This document shows, one piece after another, positions 39,961-51,916 of a stretch of 64,000 nucleotides of DNA. The stretch comes from Malania oleifera (lineage: Eukaryota > Streptophyta > Magnoliopsida > Santalales > Ximeniaceae): the NCBI RefSeq assembly GCF_029873635.1, contig NC_080428.1:63855957-63919956 (forward strand), read 5' to 3'. Each line of letters starts with the position of its first letter. The stretch's first letter is position 1. The translations under genes and the position numbers were made by a program. The notes under the pieces were generated by a model. It worked only from the letters and a program-made list of their open reading frames with translations. It was not told where the DNA came from and ran no database searches.

Positions 39961-41113
39961 ATGGAATAACTTTAAAAGAAAGCATAATAACCATACCTGT
40001 CACCACGTCACCTACCATCTCAACCTCACCTGGCATCAGAGTAAACACCTTGGTTGGAGCCGTATTTCTCTGTTGGCCCCCACGTGGCGCCTGATAACCT
40101 CCCTGGTATGGTCTAAGAGCTGGAACTACATCTAGTGGGGTATGGCAGTCTCGCACCATATGCCCCGATCTACCACAGCGATAGCACACCACCCCTCCTG
40201 CTCGACATTCTCCCTAGTGTCTCCTACCATAAGTCTGACAGACTGGAGAACCCTACCCTGCCTGCACCTCGCGTCCTCCCGTCTCCTACCTCCGCCCTCT
40301 ACCATAGTTTCCTCTCCTCCACTGACCCGGTCTTTGACCCTGCTGGTAGCTGGTAGATGTAAATCTCTTCCTTTGCCCTTGCTCCTCTGCATCAAGACGC
40401 TCACCAATCTCTGCCAAGGCCGCCCTATCGACTAAGTCAGCTAAGTCCTAGATCTGCAGCACCACCACCTGCTTGAATATACTTCGTCTCAAGCCTCTCT
40501 CAAACTGCCTCGCCTTCTTCACTTCATCAGGAACAATATATGGGGCGAAGCGAGAGAGCTCGATGAAACACGCTGCATATTACTGGACGGATAGCTGTCT
40601 CTGCTTCAGACTCAAGAACTCTTCTACCTTAACCTCCCTGACAGTAGTTGGAAAATATCTATCAAAGAACAATTCTTTAAACCGGTCCCATGTCATGGCT
40701 ATCAGAGTTACCCTCTGCTGCTCCAATAATCTCACCGCAGTCCACCACCTCTCGGCCTCTCTTGTCAATCTATAGGTGGCGAAGGGGACCCTCTGTTCCT
40801 TAGTACACTGTAACACGACCAAGACCTTCTCAGTCTCCTGCATCCAGTTCTCGGCGACTGCAGGATCAACACCACCCGAGAATGTCGGAGGATTCATCTT
40901 TGTAAATTTCTCTATGGTGCACCCATGGCTTGCAGATGGACCACTTTTCTCCCTCGAGCTCTTAGCGATCTCAGCCATTACCTGTTGAGCCACGCTACGT
41001 AATACCGCATCAGAGTCGGTCCCAGCGGCACTTGATGGTCCTGCTCCATCACTGCCACTCGCATGGGCACTATTTCTTCCTGGATCCATCTTGGAAACAA
41101 CAGACATAACCAA
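39940..41113 (-). pseudogene. Tekay-like gag
   Basis: It starts near the ATG at 41113 (MVMSVVSKMDPGRN). It has a gag core with FTKMNPPTFSGGVDP, AENWMQETEKVL, LTREAERWW and WDRFKELFFDRYFP, and a CCHC zinc knuckle near 40140-40190 (CYRCGRSGHMVRDC). In-frame stops after SLKQRQLSVQ (about 40577) and LQI (about 40450), and a frame change near 40220, break it. It reads on into the protease. Confidence 0.85.
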
Positions 41114-41355
41114 GAAATCCTATCCTCACCACTTGTCTCAGCATTTCTAACTCATTTCTAATCCCTAGTTCTACATTCTAGGAGCAGAACCCGACAATAA
41201 CTTACTATGATTTTCCTGATATCACCACCCCAATAAAACACAGAAACTACCACAGAAGTCCTACCTCTAGATTGTTGAACAAAACCTCAATTCATTTCCT
41301 AAACTCTGGTATTGTTTTCGCTGCATTCTAAAATCTATAGAACCTAGCAACTTAG

Positions 41356-41367
41356 GCTCTGATACCA
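41356..41367 (-). other. Primer binding site of the Tekay-like element (initiator tRNA-Met)
   Basis: The minus strand reads TGGTATCAGAGC, an exact tRNA-iMet complement, three bases from the LTR. Confidence 0.85.
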
Positions 41368-41370
41368 AAC

Positions 41371-43567
41371 TGTGACGACTTGCTTATTTTTTCATATTTT
41401 TTTTTCCAAAATATAATAAAATCAATATTACAAATCTCAGCAGATCATAATCCACCTGGACCCGTGGGTACTAGGGATACATCAGAACACAAAACGGAAG
41501 CCTAAGCAGCAGGAAACATACAATCACAATATTATAAATACGAAAACATCCATCACAGTACTACGAATACCAGAGTCACTATATCCACTGTATTTCAGTA
41601 TATACATCCCAAAAACAAAATCTAGGGATATTTCCCACAAAATTCAACTGTCCCTACTAAAACTTACCCTTGAAAAAGGGCAGACAACAGCTCTAGATCA
41701 GCGGGACTTTTCCCGCTCTCCTATCTGGGGCTCCTGAAAAGTTTATAAAATTTTGGGGTGAGACACCTCTCAATAAGGGAAATAAACTAATACCAGTGTG
41801 TGGCAACATGAGTATTTCGTGTTATAAATACACCATAAAGAACATATTCAATAACTGTTCGTCAAATCTAGGAAAACATATATATATATATATATATATC
41901 ATCAAAACATGGTAGAATATACTACATTTTCATAAACATATCTCATCTCATATAATAATAATATAAAAACATTCATAGTAGGTTAGCTGACTGTTGTCAT
42001 GTATTACCCCCACATGACTAGGTTGTGTGGCCCGAAGGCGGGACCTAACAATGGTTGGCCGACCACTGCCAAGTCAAAAGTACAATCTATAAGTCTGATG
42101 GGTCTACCAGACCTGGTCCGTACACCAGGGGCGATCACACACTTCTTAAAAACCACATCGACCATCCAATCTCACACCACTCCATACAACGGCGTTAACA
42201 CAAATATCATGATCACGAAGACCATGGACACATAGCAATGGTACCATGCAAGTGCTAGCCTAAACCAAGTCAACCAGGTTCTGATATCATATTACATATA
42301 CAGAAACTGTGATACATGGATATCTCATATCATTAATTATCAGATCAATCATATCATTTTGCATATATACATATGTCATGAAAATCATCGGCCTGTACGC
42401 CGGTATTACACATTTTTCCATAGCTTGGCTCGTACACCGGCAAATTATACTATAGCACAGCCCGTACGCTGGCAAATCACATCCATAGCTCAGCCCGTAC
42501 GCCAAAAAATCATATCATAGCACAGCCCGTATGTTGGCAAATCACATCCATAACTCAGCCCGTATGCCGGCAAATCATATACATAACTCAGCCCGTACGC
42601 TGGCAAATCATACATATAGCATGGCTCGTACGCTGGCATATATATAAAAATTTCGGCCCATACGCCGGTTTTCCATTATAAAATCCGTATCATAATCACA
42701 TTTCTAGAAAACAGTATTTCATAACATTTTATACTTATGCCACACTAACATATTTTTTGCATATTCAACATACGATTATTTTCAACAGTATTTTCTCAAA
42801 TATAAATCATATATAATTATATTTATTTCCTGAACTCAAATGCTATATATATATATATATACACATACATTTTCTCAAAAAGAACTAGCTTAGTTTATCC
42901 TCTTAATTGATTCCTGAAAAACCCCTAAGAAAATCTGCCCCTCACCCGCAGGGTTCCCAACTCAACACCCTGGAAACAACATTCCCCAAAATTAAAGTTC
43001 AGTATTTCTATGCGTATAACACTTTCTACAACTATCAAAAATCAAAATATTGAGTATAAAGTCTTACCTTGGATTTGGGATGGTTTCCACTTCAGCCCCA
43101 CCGATGATCTGCTCCAGTAGACTTGTAGAGAACTTTCCCAGAAGCGTAGTGGTGGCTTCAGATCATCGAATCGGTGGAAATCCAGCTCAAAATCGAAGAG
43201 AAAAGGAGGAGAAAACGTATGGGGAGAGAGAGAAGGATTCGGCGCAGCAAAATGAACTGAAAATCACGTTTAATCTTATTTATACTGCGAGATTCGTCGA
43301 CGAGCCACGTCACCTCGTTGACAAGTCCTGTAGAAAATTCGTCGACGAACTTCAACCCTTGTTGACGAATTTCAGACTTTTGAAAAACCTCTCTCGGTAT
43401 TTTCTTGTTGACGAATCCTGGCCTCGTTGACGAGCTTCTGTTATACCCTCGTCGATGAGTCTCCTGCATTCGTTGACGGAGTTGACTACCTCCTTCTGTT
43501 TCCAGTTTCCAGTTTCTGTTTCCCTTTCTTTTATTATTTAAATAGCATTATTCTTCGGGTCGTTACA
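41371..43567 (-). repeat. 5' LTR of the Tekay-like element (2197 bp)
   Basis: It pairs with 34203-36370. Differences include a longer AT run near 41880 and scattered substitutions. Subrepeats lie at about 42390-42670. Confidence 0.92.
43275..43485 (-). promoter_or_regulatory. TATA box plus TCGTCGACGA array, 5' LTR promoter of the Tekay-like element
   Basis: On the minus strand TATAAATAAG (43275-43284) is preceded upstream by 8 copies: two perfect (43294-43303, 43340-43349) and six with one or two transitions (near 43315, 43360, 43405, 43424, 43449 and 43470). This LTR would drive the element's RNA. Confidence 0.5.
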
Positions 43568-43572
43568 CCATA

Positions 43573-44842
43573 CTATTTTTCTATCTTTGAGTCTTGATGG
43601 GTTAGGACTAGATGGTACTTTGACTCTCCAGACCTATTTGCATTTTACACCTTTCCTTTTAAACGGGCAATCAAATTTTATGTGCTCTTTCTTTTTACAC
43701 AATGCACAAAAGGTGTGGGTATAAGGGCTGGAGGAGGTACTAGCATAGTATTTTGATGCTCTTACAAAGTACCCCATGTATAGGTTCTTTCTTTTCTTAT
43801 TTTCAATCCCATTATAACTTATACCTTCCTTATTTAAGGTCATATTTTGTGAACCTAACAACTTATTAAAGTTGTCCTTGCCTCTAGTGAACTTATAGAA
43901 GATCTTAGTTTGGTCTTCTACTTTCTTTTCTAACTCTTACATTTTTAAGTTCTTAAGACCTTTGCAAACATCTCGTAATTTAATAAACTCTTTAGTCATG
44001 TTGTTTGCTTTATATTCAAGTTATGCAATGAAAAGATCTTTATTATTATCATTTGATGCTTGAGATCTTATTGCATTTAATTCCTTTTCTAACTTTTCAT
44101 TCTTATTTACTAATTGTTTATTCTATAAATCACTTTCCCTTTCAACAAGAACTTTTATTTCAAATTCTTTCATACACGCCTCATATTTGTTCTCCAAAAC
44201 AATATATTTCTTATTAGATTTAACAAGTAACTTATGAATTCTAACATATTCAATTTGCAGTTCTTCATAAGTAGACATGCTTTCACTATCACTACTATCA
44301 CATGATTCAGAAACAGATACATTATTCAAATCATCATATGAATCATTTCCAGATTTGTCTAATAAAATGGAAGGAGTTAAGATTACCTCATCATTAGTCA
44401 AAGCAACAAAGCACGGGTTACCTCCTTTAAGATCTGTAGAGCTTGAGTCACAAGGAGTGATCACTTTATTTTGCATGGATGCTCCATATCTCCTCTCAAG
44501 TTCATCCCAGATCTCTTTAGCACTGCTACATGTCATAACCTCACATAAAATATTAGAATCTAAAGCATGCAATAGGGTATTCATGGCATCAAAATTTACT
44601 TGCACTAAGTTCCTATCATTATCATCCAACTCATATTCAGATTTAGGAACATTTACACAATCAATGTTTTTTATAGGCACAATATCTCCCTGATCAATGA
44701 CTTTCCAAAACCTCCAATTTAAAGCTTTCACAAATACCGTCATTCTAAATGTTCATACAGCAAAATTTTCACCACAAAATATTAGAGGGTGTGTAACTAA
44801 CCTTCCCTCGCATAATGGGGATGCACTAACACGAACCATCAT
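43573..44842 (-). pseudogene. Sire-A gag (UBN2/DUF4219-type, with zinc knuckle)
   Basis: The likely start is the ATG at 44842-44840. The copia gag core follows (MTVFVKALNWRFWKVIDQGD, TCSSAKEIWDELERRYG), then an acidic Ser/Asp-rich stretch, a coiled-coil-like Lys/Glu-rich region, and near 43640-43700 a zinc knuckle of C-x2-C-x4-H-x4-C form (CALCKKKEHIKFDC). In-frame stops occur near 44752 and 44121 and beyond. The frame is then cut by the Tekay-like element at 43568. No pol follows on the other side (34202 downward). Confidence 0.8.
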
Positions 44843-44881
44843 GATCTTTTACTAAGTAATGTTTAATTCTAAGTGACGAGG

Positions 44882-45362
44882 TGACTCACTCTAAAATGAG
44901 CAGCTCGAAAGTTATCCCAAGTATAGGAGTTCAGTCATGTAATACTTAGCCCAAAGGCCAAATCGTCTCCTCAAGAAATGCATTTTAATTTCAAACTCAT
45001 GTAATTCCAAAAGAAATTAAGGAAAGAAATATTTACTGAACATAGTTCAGATTCAATTTCCTGGAATTTTTGAAGTTTTGCAATAGAATTTAAATTCTAA
45101 GTAAAAATTAAATATGCATGAAATAATTTAAATAAATACCAAATTCAATGTCAGAATAATGAAAGAACTAAACCCTGCAACCATTCAACTAAATAAAAAT
45201 ATTAACTTTAAATGTAAACCCAAGTAAGAATACATTTTAAATAAAAACACCAACTTTAATAATATAAACACCCAAAGAAAATAATTAAATCCCTATAAAA
45301 ACTTTAAATAAGAAGATAAATTGAAATTAGCAATAATAATGCTCAAACAAGAATTCAAATAC

Positions 45363-45451
<89 letters not shown>

Positions 45452-45605
45452 ATAGAAATTTATCTAGTAAAAAGAAAGTTCTTAAATTAAACAAACTATT
45501 TTTAAACAAAAATTAATCCAAGCTTTGAATAAATTAAAAACTAAACAATAAAATTAATTTTAACAAAATTGAGTTCAAAGAAAAAGAGAGATGAGAGAGT
45601 AAGGG

Positions 45606-45647
<42 letters not shown>

Positions 45648-46606
45648 AATTGGCCATAAAGGAGATTGCTTATGCGGCTCCAGCTACTGCCCCCCCTGCA
45701 GCAAAGTTGTTGCAAAAAAAATTAAAGAAAACCTAACCTACCCAAAAGAATACTAAAAGCTAAACCTCCATTTGACTTTTCAAAATAAACACATAAATGC
45801 CCCTTTTTAGAATTCTACCCCCAGCAACTTGAAGACCAATGCATGGCAAGGGTTGCCATCACGTGGTCACATCACATTTTTTTTATTTTTCTTTCTTTCT
45901 TTCTTTTGTTCACTCATAGTTGGTTCTGCACTTTCAAGCCCAATTTTGACCTTCCTACAATCCGTAGCTCTCAAAACTCAAAACATAAAAGCTGTAAATA
46001 ATTTCCTTAGCTTTCCATAGAATTTTGAATCATCTTGATCAGATCTCGGACTAGAAAGTTACGCCTAAATTACCAAGTAATATCGAAATAGTCCATAAAA
46101 ACAGCATATGGTAACTTCACATCTGATTTCGACATTGATGCAGTTAGTATCTTTCAAAATGCAAAACATGAAAGTTGTAGAGGGTTCTCTTAAATTTTTA
46201 AAAATTTTGAATCATTTGAATCGGAGGTCAGATGAGAGAGTTACACATAGATTACGAAAATAGTGTCGAAAACAGCTTCTCTTTCGTGCATGGCTTGGCT
46301 TCTCAAAATTATCCTTTAAATGTCCATGAAAATATCGGATGCTCATGGTCTTGATTTGGATTTCACCTCACGTACACGGCACCTCTTCATGCTCATGACC
46401 CGCGTTCATTCTAATCTTGGAATTAATTCCCAGAATTTTTCTTGCAATAATAAAATGCAAAAATTTGTAAATGATTGAATAAAATTCCAAATATTATAAA
46501 TTGGGTGCAATGTTAAAATATTGAACATAATTAGGAATTTAATTAAAATTATAATCCTTAATGCACGAATTTAAACACCTAATTATGAAACTTTGACGCG
46601 TAATCA
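44882..46606 (-). repeat. 3' LTR of Athila-A (1725 bp)
   Basis: It matches 50196-51898. It contains a long (GA)n run (45363-45446) and a second one at 45609-45641. Confidence 0.9.
45363..45446 (+). repeat. (GA)n microsatellite in the Athila-A 3' LTR
   Basis: About 40 GA units. The corresponding run in the partner LTR (50680-50724) is about half that length. Confidence 0.97.
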
Positions 46607-48391
46607 CACCCCCTAACTAAAGTTTTGTTAGTCCTTAGTAAAATAAAATAAAAAATTAAGAAAACTACCAAATCCTATCCACCTCTTCTTTCGGGGGAAA
46701 CATGGTTGCATTTACCGAATGCAACCGGCCTTTAAACCCCTAGGTTGATCCTAGTGGACAAGTTGTAGTCTCATGAAGGTTTTCAGGGCAACACCCACAA
46801 ACATCAATTCCAATGAATATTAAATGAATGTATATGCAATATGAATATACCATTTCACATACATGAATATCACTAGATTTCACATAAGCTCATCATATAC
46901 AATGCACATAATTCCGAAGTAAGTCATTCATGCAAGTCTCATCATTATGTAGCCATTAAGAACAGTATACTCACATAAAGTTAACCAGGAATTACAATTC
47001 AGTGTTAACGTAGCCATATAAATTCAAGTATAAAATGTGAAATCTCGAGGCATGTGTAATGTGTATGACTCGTTATACCCAAGATATTAGTGGACACCTA
47101 CAGAACGGTAGTTTTGACTCGGCCTAACTGGTATACCCTAAAAAACACTCAAAAAGGATGGGTTCACTCATCATATGTAAGGAGGAGTGTCACGATAAAA
47201 AATTCCACATATTGTAAGGTTCAAATGCTAAATGTATGGAGTGGACTAGTCTGAAAAGGATCCAGCCTATTTGTGAGGAGTTGGATCCTTGACCCTAGCA
47301 TCTTCTCACATATTCGCCATATCCAACCAAGACCACCCTAGATCAACTTATTCACAAACCAGACGTGAATACATATGAAGCATTAAACGGTTGAAGAGTC
47401 TTCATATATGGAGAACATGTGTCGTGTTCCTGACTTTTTGTGGTATTTATGTGGAGTAGGTATTAACCTTTCATTTCATGTGCATTTTTATTTTTCTTAT
47501 TCTTTCTTCTGCTCATTCTTCAATTTCTATCTTTTCATTGTCAATTACGACAATCATTACACTTCTTTCGTTGTCTTCATACCACCAATGGGAATTAAGT
47601 TCGAACAGTAGTCCATGAACTAAGTCTATTTCTAGGGGTGACTCAGCCTTCACATCTTGAGTAGGCTACAAGACCTAGGTTTCTATCTCCCCACTAGATG
47701 TCACTTCTAGGCTAACAAGTCAAAAATAAAGACTAGTGTACAAAGAGTATCTAGAAAAGAAGGGAAAGTTGAGTTTCATGAACTTTGAATTGACGTCAAA
47801 AACTCAAAAAAACAATAAATGGCTCAACAGTACCTCACAAGGTGTCATAGTCGCCGCGGGCGCTCTCTAAGTGCTCACAAGGAACCCTAAGTGCTACAAG
47901 TCACGTGAATGTGTATTTTTAGCCTCATGAGACGCCATATAAATACAAGAGTTTATATAACCAGATTAACACGAATGAACTACCAGTCAACCTTTATGGA
48001 GTTGCAATTCCTAGATAAATCATATAAAGAGAAACTACACATAAATAACTCACTATATAGCTTAAGTGTGTAACTTTTAGGTTATATGCAAGTATGTAAA
48101 GTGTATAAGTCGGTGTTAATCATAGCCTAATCATCCATATTTAAATTTTCAATGTAATTTCTCGTTCCTCCCAAACTAAAGTGGAACATTGTCCTTAAGC
48201 ATAGGGGAAGTAGAGCATAACTGGGTGGAGGAGTAAGGGAAAAAAAAAACTGAAACTATAGAAAAAATACCTGAAAATAAACTAAAAATAAAGCAAGGTA
48301 AAAAAAAATGAAAAGAAGAGAAAGAAAAACATCACAGTTTGTCTGGCGGAGGCTCTTAAGGAATTTCATTTAGTGGGTGCAGGTCTATAAA
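46607..48391 (-). other. Athila-A non-coding 3' region
   Basis: About 1.8 kb without a protein domain. It is clearly related to 55555-57200 in the second Athila-like element, for example GGAGAACATGTGTC(G/A)TGT at 47410 and 56236, and GACTCAGCCTTCACATCTTG versus GGCTCAGCCTTCACATCTTG. Confidence 0.65.
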
Positions 48392-50036
48392 TTAAACCGA
48401 CGAGTCTCCAAATTTAAGTTGCCATAATGGATCAGTCTTATTACCTACACAAAAGTTAACCTCAAATAAATCAATATGTTTTAAGGTACTAGACAAAACA
48501 TGTGCAGACTGCCTTCCTTGTTTTAACAAGAAAGAATCTTTATTTAGTGTATTTTCCAGGAAATTCATTTCTTTAAGAACCAATCTTTAAGGCAAAGTTG
48601 TCAGAAGAGTAGTTACCTTTGGTTCTTTAAAAGCATCAACATTAAAAATTTTACCTGATTCCTTGAAAGTTAAATTCTCACCAATCTGCTCACCCTCTTT
48701 ATCGGGTGTACTCATCACCTTATCACTGCGGGGATTTTTTTCAGCATTGCATTCCTTGACATTTACTCCAGAAGGGAGTGACGGTTCCACGATTTCCAAT
48801 CTCAGAGGATAAGGTACCATAGGTTGGTACTCCTTATTAGTCTTAGCCTCCTCGTTAATCAACTTCTTCACTTCTAGATTCGCTTCCTCTGATTTTTCTT
48901 TGACTTCATCTGCCTCAGTCGTAACTTTAGGTGTCGGGACAACTAGTTGTCTGTCAATAAGCATCTCAGGTTGGGAAATTTCTTTCCCACTTATCAAAGT
49001 AAAAACGGCCTTCGCTTTCTCAAGAGAAGCATTATGTATTTGTTGCTGTTGGTGCAGGAATTCTTGAGGATTAAGCTGTGGTTCTATCGGAACTTTCCCT
49101 TTTTCTAAGATATTTAACTGCATGCTCATCTCATTAATGGTGTCCCTCAATTCATTTATGGCCTGAGTGCACTGATTGTTAGTTGTGACTTGAATCTGTA
49201 TGAATTGTTGAAAGGCATCCTCAAGAGACTTATCCGGTGGAGCAGGTGCTGTATTAAATTGAAATCCTAAAGGTGCATAGCTCTGAGAGATTTGTTGCAG
49301 CCGATACTGAGGCAGAAGAGCTTCTAGATAATATGTTAGCTCATATGTACCTCTACCACTGATTGTGCTGATAGGTTGTACTGCCATGGGTTCCTGATCG
49401 TATCGTGTATTCCATTGTCGGACACTTTCAGCTTAGTAATCAAAGAATGATAGTGCCTGATTCGGTTCCTTGCTGAAGAGTTCTCCATTGCACATAGTTT
49501 GGGCAAATTGTTTGCAATCAGGAGTAAGAGTTGTATAGAAATAATTGACTAACCTCCATGATTCAAACCCGTGATGTGGATAAGTACTTAAAAGATCCTT
49601 GAACCTCTCCTAACAAGCCCAAAAAGTCTCGTCACCCTTCTATATAAACTGAATGATCTGTTCTTACAAAAATCGAGTTCTTTGTGAAGGACAAAACTTA
49701 TGCAGAAATTCATGCTCCATATTAGCCCAATTAGAGATAGAGTGAGGTCTCAAAGAATTAGACCACATCTTTGCTTTATCCTTAAAAGAGGCAAGAAATA
49801 AACGAAGTCTAGTAAATTCATCAGTTCTAGTACAAGAAAAAAATATATTGCAAGTCAACTCAAACTCCGCCAAATGCCGATAAGGACACTCAGATTCCGT
49901 CTTGTAGAACTAAGATATCAATGATTTCCTCCTGCGTTGTATCATGAAATTAAGTTTATCATTAGGCATAGTGTAAGATGGTGGAGTGGTCATGTAGGCT
50001 GTAAAAAATCCATAAGCGTGGTGCAGGTGCAGCCAT
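48392..50036 (-). pseudogene. Athila-A gag-like ORF with extended C-terminus
   Basis: It starts MAAPAPR at 50036. After a frameshift comes the retrotransposon gag core (FELTCNIFFSCTRTDEFTRL, SFKDKAKMWSNSLRPHSISNWANMEHEFLHKFCP, given in part), then ETFWAC.ERFKDLLSTYPHHGFESW. The 266-codon frame 48587-49387 continues with a Q-rich part (HQQQQIHNAS), a Glu/Lys-rich part, and a tail ending near 48392 with DPLWQLKFGDSSV. A few stops interrupt it. The same order and tail occur in the second element (57210-58899), so the product is probably a conserved gag of more than 500 aa. Confidence 0.8.
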
Positions 50037-50171
50037 ATTTTCTTCAAAACTCATTTTTTTTTTATTTTCTCTTTTCTTTTCTTTTTTATTTTTTATTTAT
50101 TTTTTATTTTTTTCTTTATGAGAAAAATTAAACTAAAGGGAAAAACACTAGTTGGAAATTAAAACTTACAT

Positions 50172-50189
50172 TCCCTAACAACGGCGCCA
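50172..50189 (-). other. Primer binding site of Athila-A (tRNA-Asp type)
   Basis: The minus strand starts TGGCGCCGTTGT. It matches the Athila-type tRNA-Asp primer site at 15 of 18 positions, and the three differences are transitions. Confidence 0.8.
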
Positions 50190-50195
50190 AAAATT

Positions 50196-50676
50196 TAACT
50201 CACTCTAAAAGTGAGCAGTTCGAAAGCTATTCTAAGTATAGGAGTTCAGTTGTGTAATACTTAACCCAAAGGCCAGATCGTCTCATCAAGGAATGCATTT
50301 TAATTACAAACTCACGTAATTCCAAAAGAAATTAAAAAAAGAAAAGTTTACTGAACATATTTCAAATTCAGTTTCCTGATATTTTTGAGGTTTTGCAATA
50401 GAATTTAAATTCTAACTAAAAATTAAATATGCATGAAGTAACTTAAATAAATACCATATTCAATGTGAGAATAATGAAAGAACTAAACCCTACAATCATT
50501 CAACTAAATAAAAATATTAACTTTAAACGTAAACCCAAGTAAGAATACACTCTAAATAAAAACACCAACTTTAATAAAAAAAACACTCAAAGAAAATAAT
50601 TAAATCCCTATAAAAAATTTAAATAAGAAGACAAATTGAAATGAATAATAATAATGCTCAAACAAGAATTTAAATG

Positions 50677-50728
<52 letters not shown>

Positions 50729-51898
50729 ATTGATTTAAATAGAAATTTATCTAGTAAAAAGAAAGTTCATAAATTAAAAAAACTATTTTTAAACAAAAAT
50801 TAATCCAAGCTTTGAATAAATTAAAAACTAAACAATAAAATTAATTTTAACAAAATTGAGTTCAAAGAAAGAGAGAGATGAGAGAGTAAGGGAGAAGAGA
50901 GAAAAGAGAAGAGAGACAAAGAGAGAGAGAGGAGAACTGGCCGTAGAGGAGATTGCTTGTGCGGCTCCAGCTGCTGCCCCCTGCAGTAAAGCTACTGGAA
51001 AAAAAAAACTAAAGAAAACCTAATCTACCCAAAAGAATACTAAAAGCTCTACCTCCCTTTGACTTTTCAAAATAAAAACATAAATCCCCTTTTTTTACAA
51101 TTCCACCCCTAGCAACTTGAAGACCAGTGCATAGCAAGGGCTACTATGACGTGGTCACATCACATTTTTTTTTGTTTTTTCTTTCTTTCTTTCTTTCTTT
51201 TGTTCACACTTAGTCGGTTCTGCACTTTTAAGTCCGATTTTGACCTTCCTATAGCCCGTAGCTTTCAAAACTCAAAACACAAAAGTTGTAGATAATTTCC
51301 TCATCTTTTTTCAGAATTTTGAATCATCTCGATAAGAGCTTAGATGAGAAAGTTACGCCCAGATTATGGAGTAATGTCTAAATAGTTCATAAAAACAATG
51401 TATGGTAACTTCACGTCTGATTTCGACCTTGATACAGCTAGTATCTTTCAAAATGCAAAACATGAAAGTTGTAGAGGGTTCTCTTATAGTTTTACATCAT
51501 TTTGAATCATTTAAATCGGAGGTTAGATGAGAGAGTTACGTACATATTACGAAGTAGTGTTGAAAACGACCTTCTTTTGTGCATGGCTTGGCTTCTAAAA
51601 ATTTTTGTTTAATTGTCCATGAAAATCCCAGATGCTCACTGTCTTGATTTGGATTCCGCCTCACGTACACAGAACCTCTTCATGCTCATGAGCTGCGTAC
51701 ATTCTAATCTCGGATTTAATTTTTAAAATTTTCCTGTAATAATAAAATACAAAAATCCATAAATTATTGAATAAAATTCCAAATATTATAAATTGGGTGC
51801 AATGTTAAAATATTGAACATAATTAGGCATTTAATTGGAATTATAATCCTTAATGCATGAATTTAAACGCCTAATTACGCAACATTGACGCGTAATCA
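50196..51898 (-). repeat. 5' LTR of Athila-A (1703 bp)
   Basis: It pairs with 44882-46606. The (GA)n run here (50680-50724) is about half as long as in the partner. The outer base pair is TA instead of TG at the + strand start. Confidence 0.9.
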
Positions 51899-51902
51899 TG
51901 AG

Positions 51903-51914
51903 GCTCTGATACCA
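51903..51914 (-). other. Primer binding site of Sire-A (initiator tRNA-Met)
   Basis: The minus strand reads TGGTATCAGAGC, the exact complement of the tRNA-iMet 3' end, two bases from the LTR. It overlaps the right TSD (TGAGG) of the Athila-like element, which therefore inserted right beside it. Confidence 0.85.
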
Positions 51915-51916
51915 AT

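Larger units (their letters stand above)
34203..43567 (-). mobile_element. Tekay-like Ty3/gypsy chromovirus, full structure, TSD CCATA
   Basis: The LTRs are 34203-36370 and 41371-43567. On the minus strand they begin TGTAACGACCCGAAG. CCATA occurs on both sides (34198-34202 and 43568-43572). In minus order: primer site (41356-41367), gag, protease, RT, RNase H, integrase, chromodomain-like tail, polypurine tract (36371-36390). Long LTRs, domain order and the chromodomain fit the Tekay/Del clade. It lies inside the gag end of Sire-A. Many single stops make it inactive, but the layout is complete at 9365 bp. Confidence 0.9.
44882..51898 (-). mobile_element. Gag-only Athila-like gypsy element (Athila-A), TSD CGAGG/TGAGG
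   Basis: The LTRs are 44882-46606 and 50196-51898. On the minus strand they begin TGATTACGCG and end GAGTGAGTCA (left copy). CGAGG (44877-44881) and TGAGG (51899-51903) flank it, and removing it restores the Sire-A leader next to its primer site. A tRNA-Asp type primer site lies at 50172-50189, and a polypurine tract (RC of CACCCCCTAAC) at 46607-46617. The 3.6 kb interior encodes only a gag-like protein. No RT, RNase H or integrase remains, so it is non-autonomous. Confidence 0.85.

Noticed and set aside
40135..40435. + strand ORFs of 73-97 aa over the Tekay-like gag
   Set aside because: Shadows of the minus-strand gag zinc-knuckle region.
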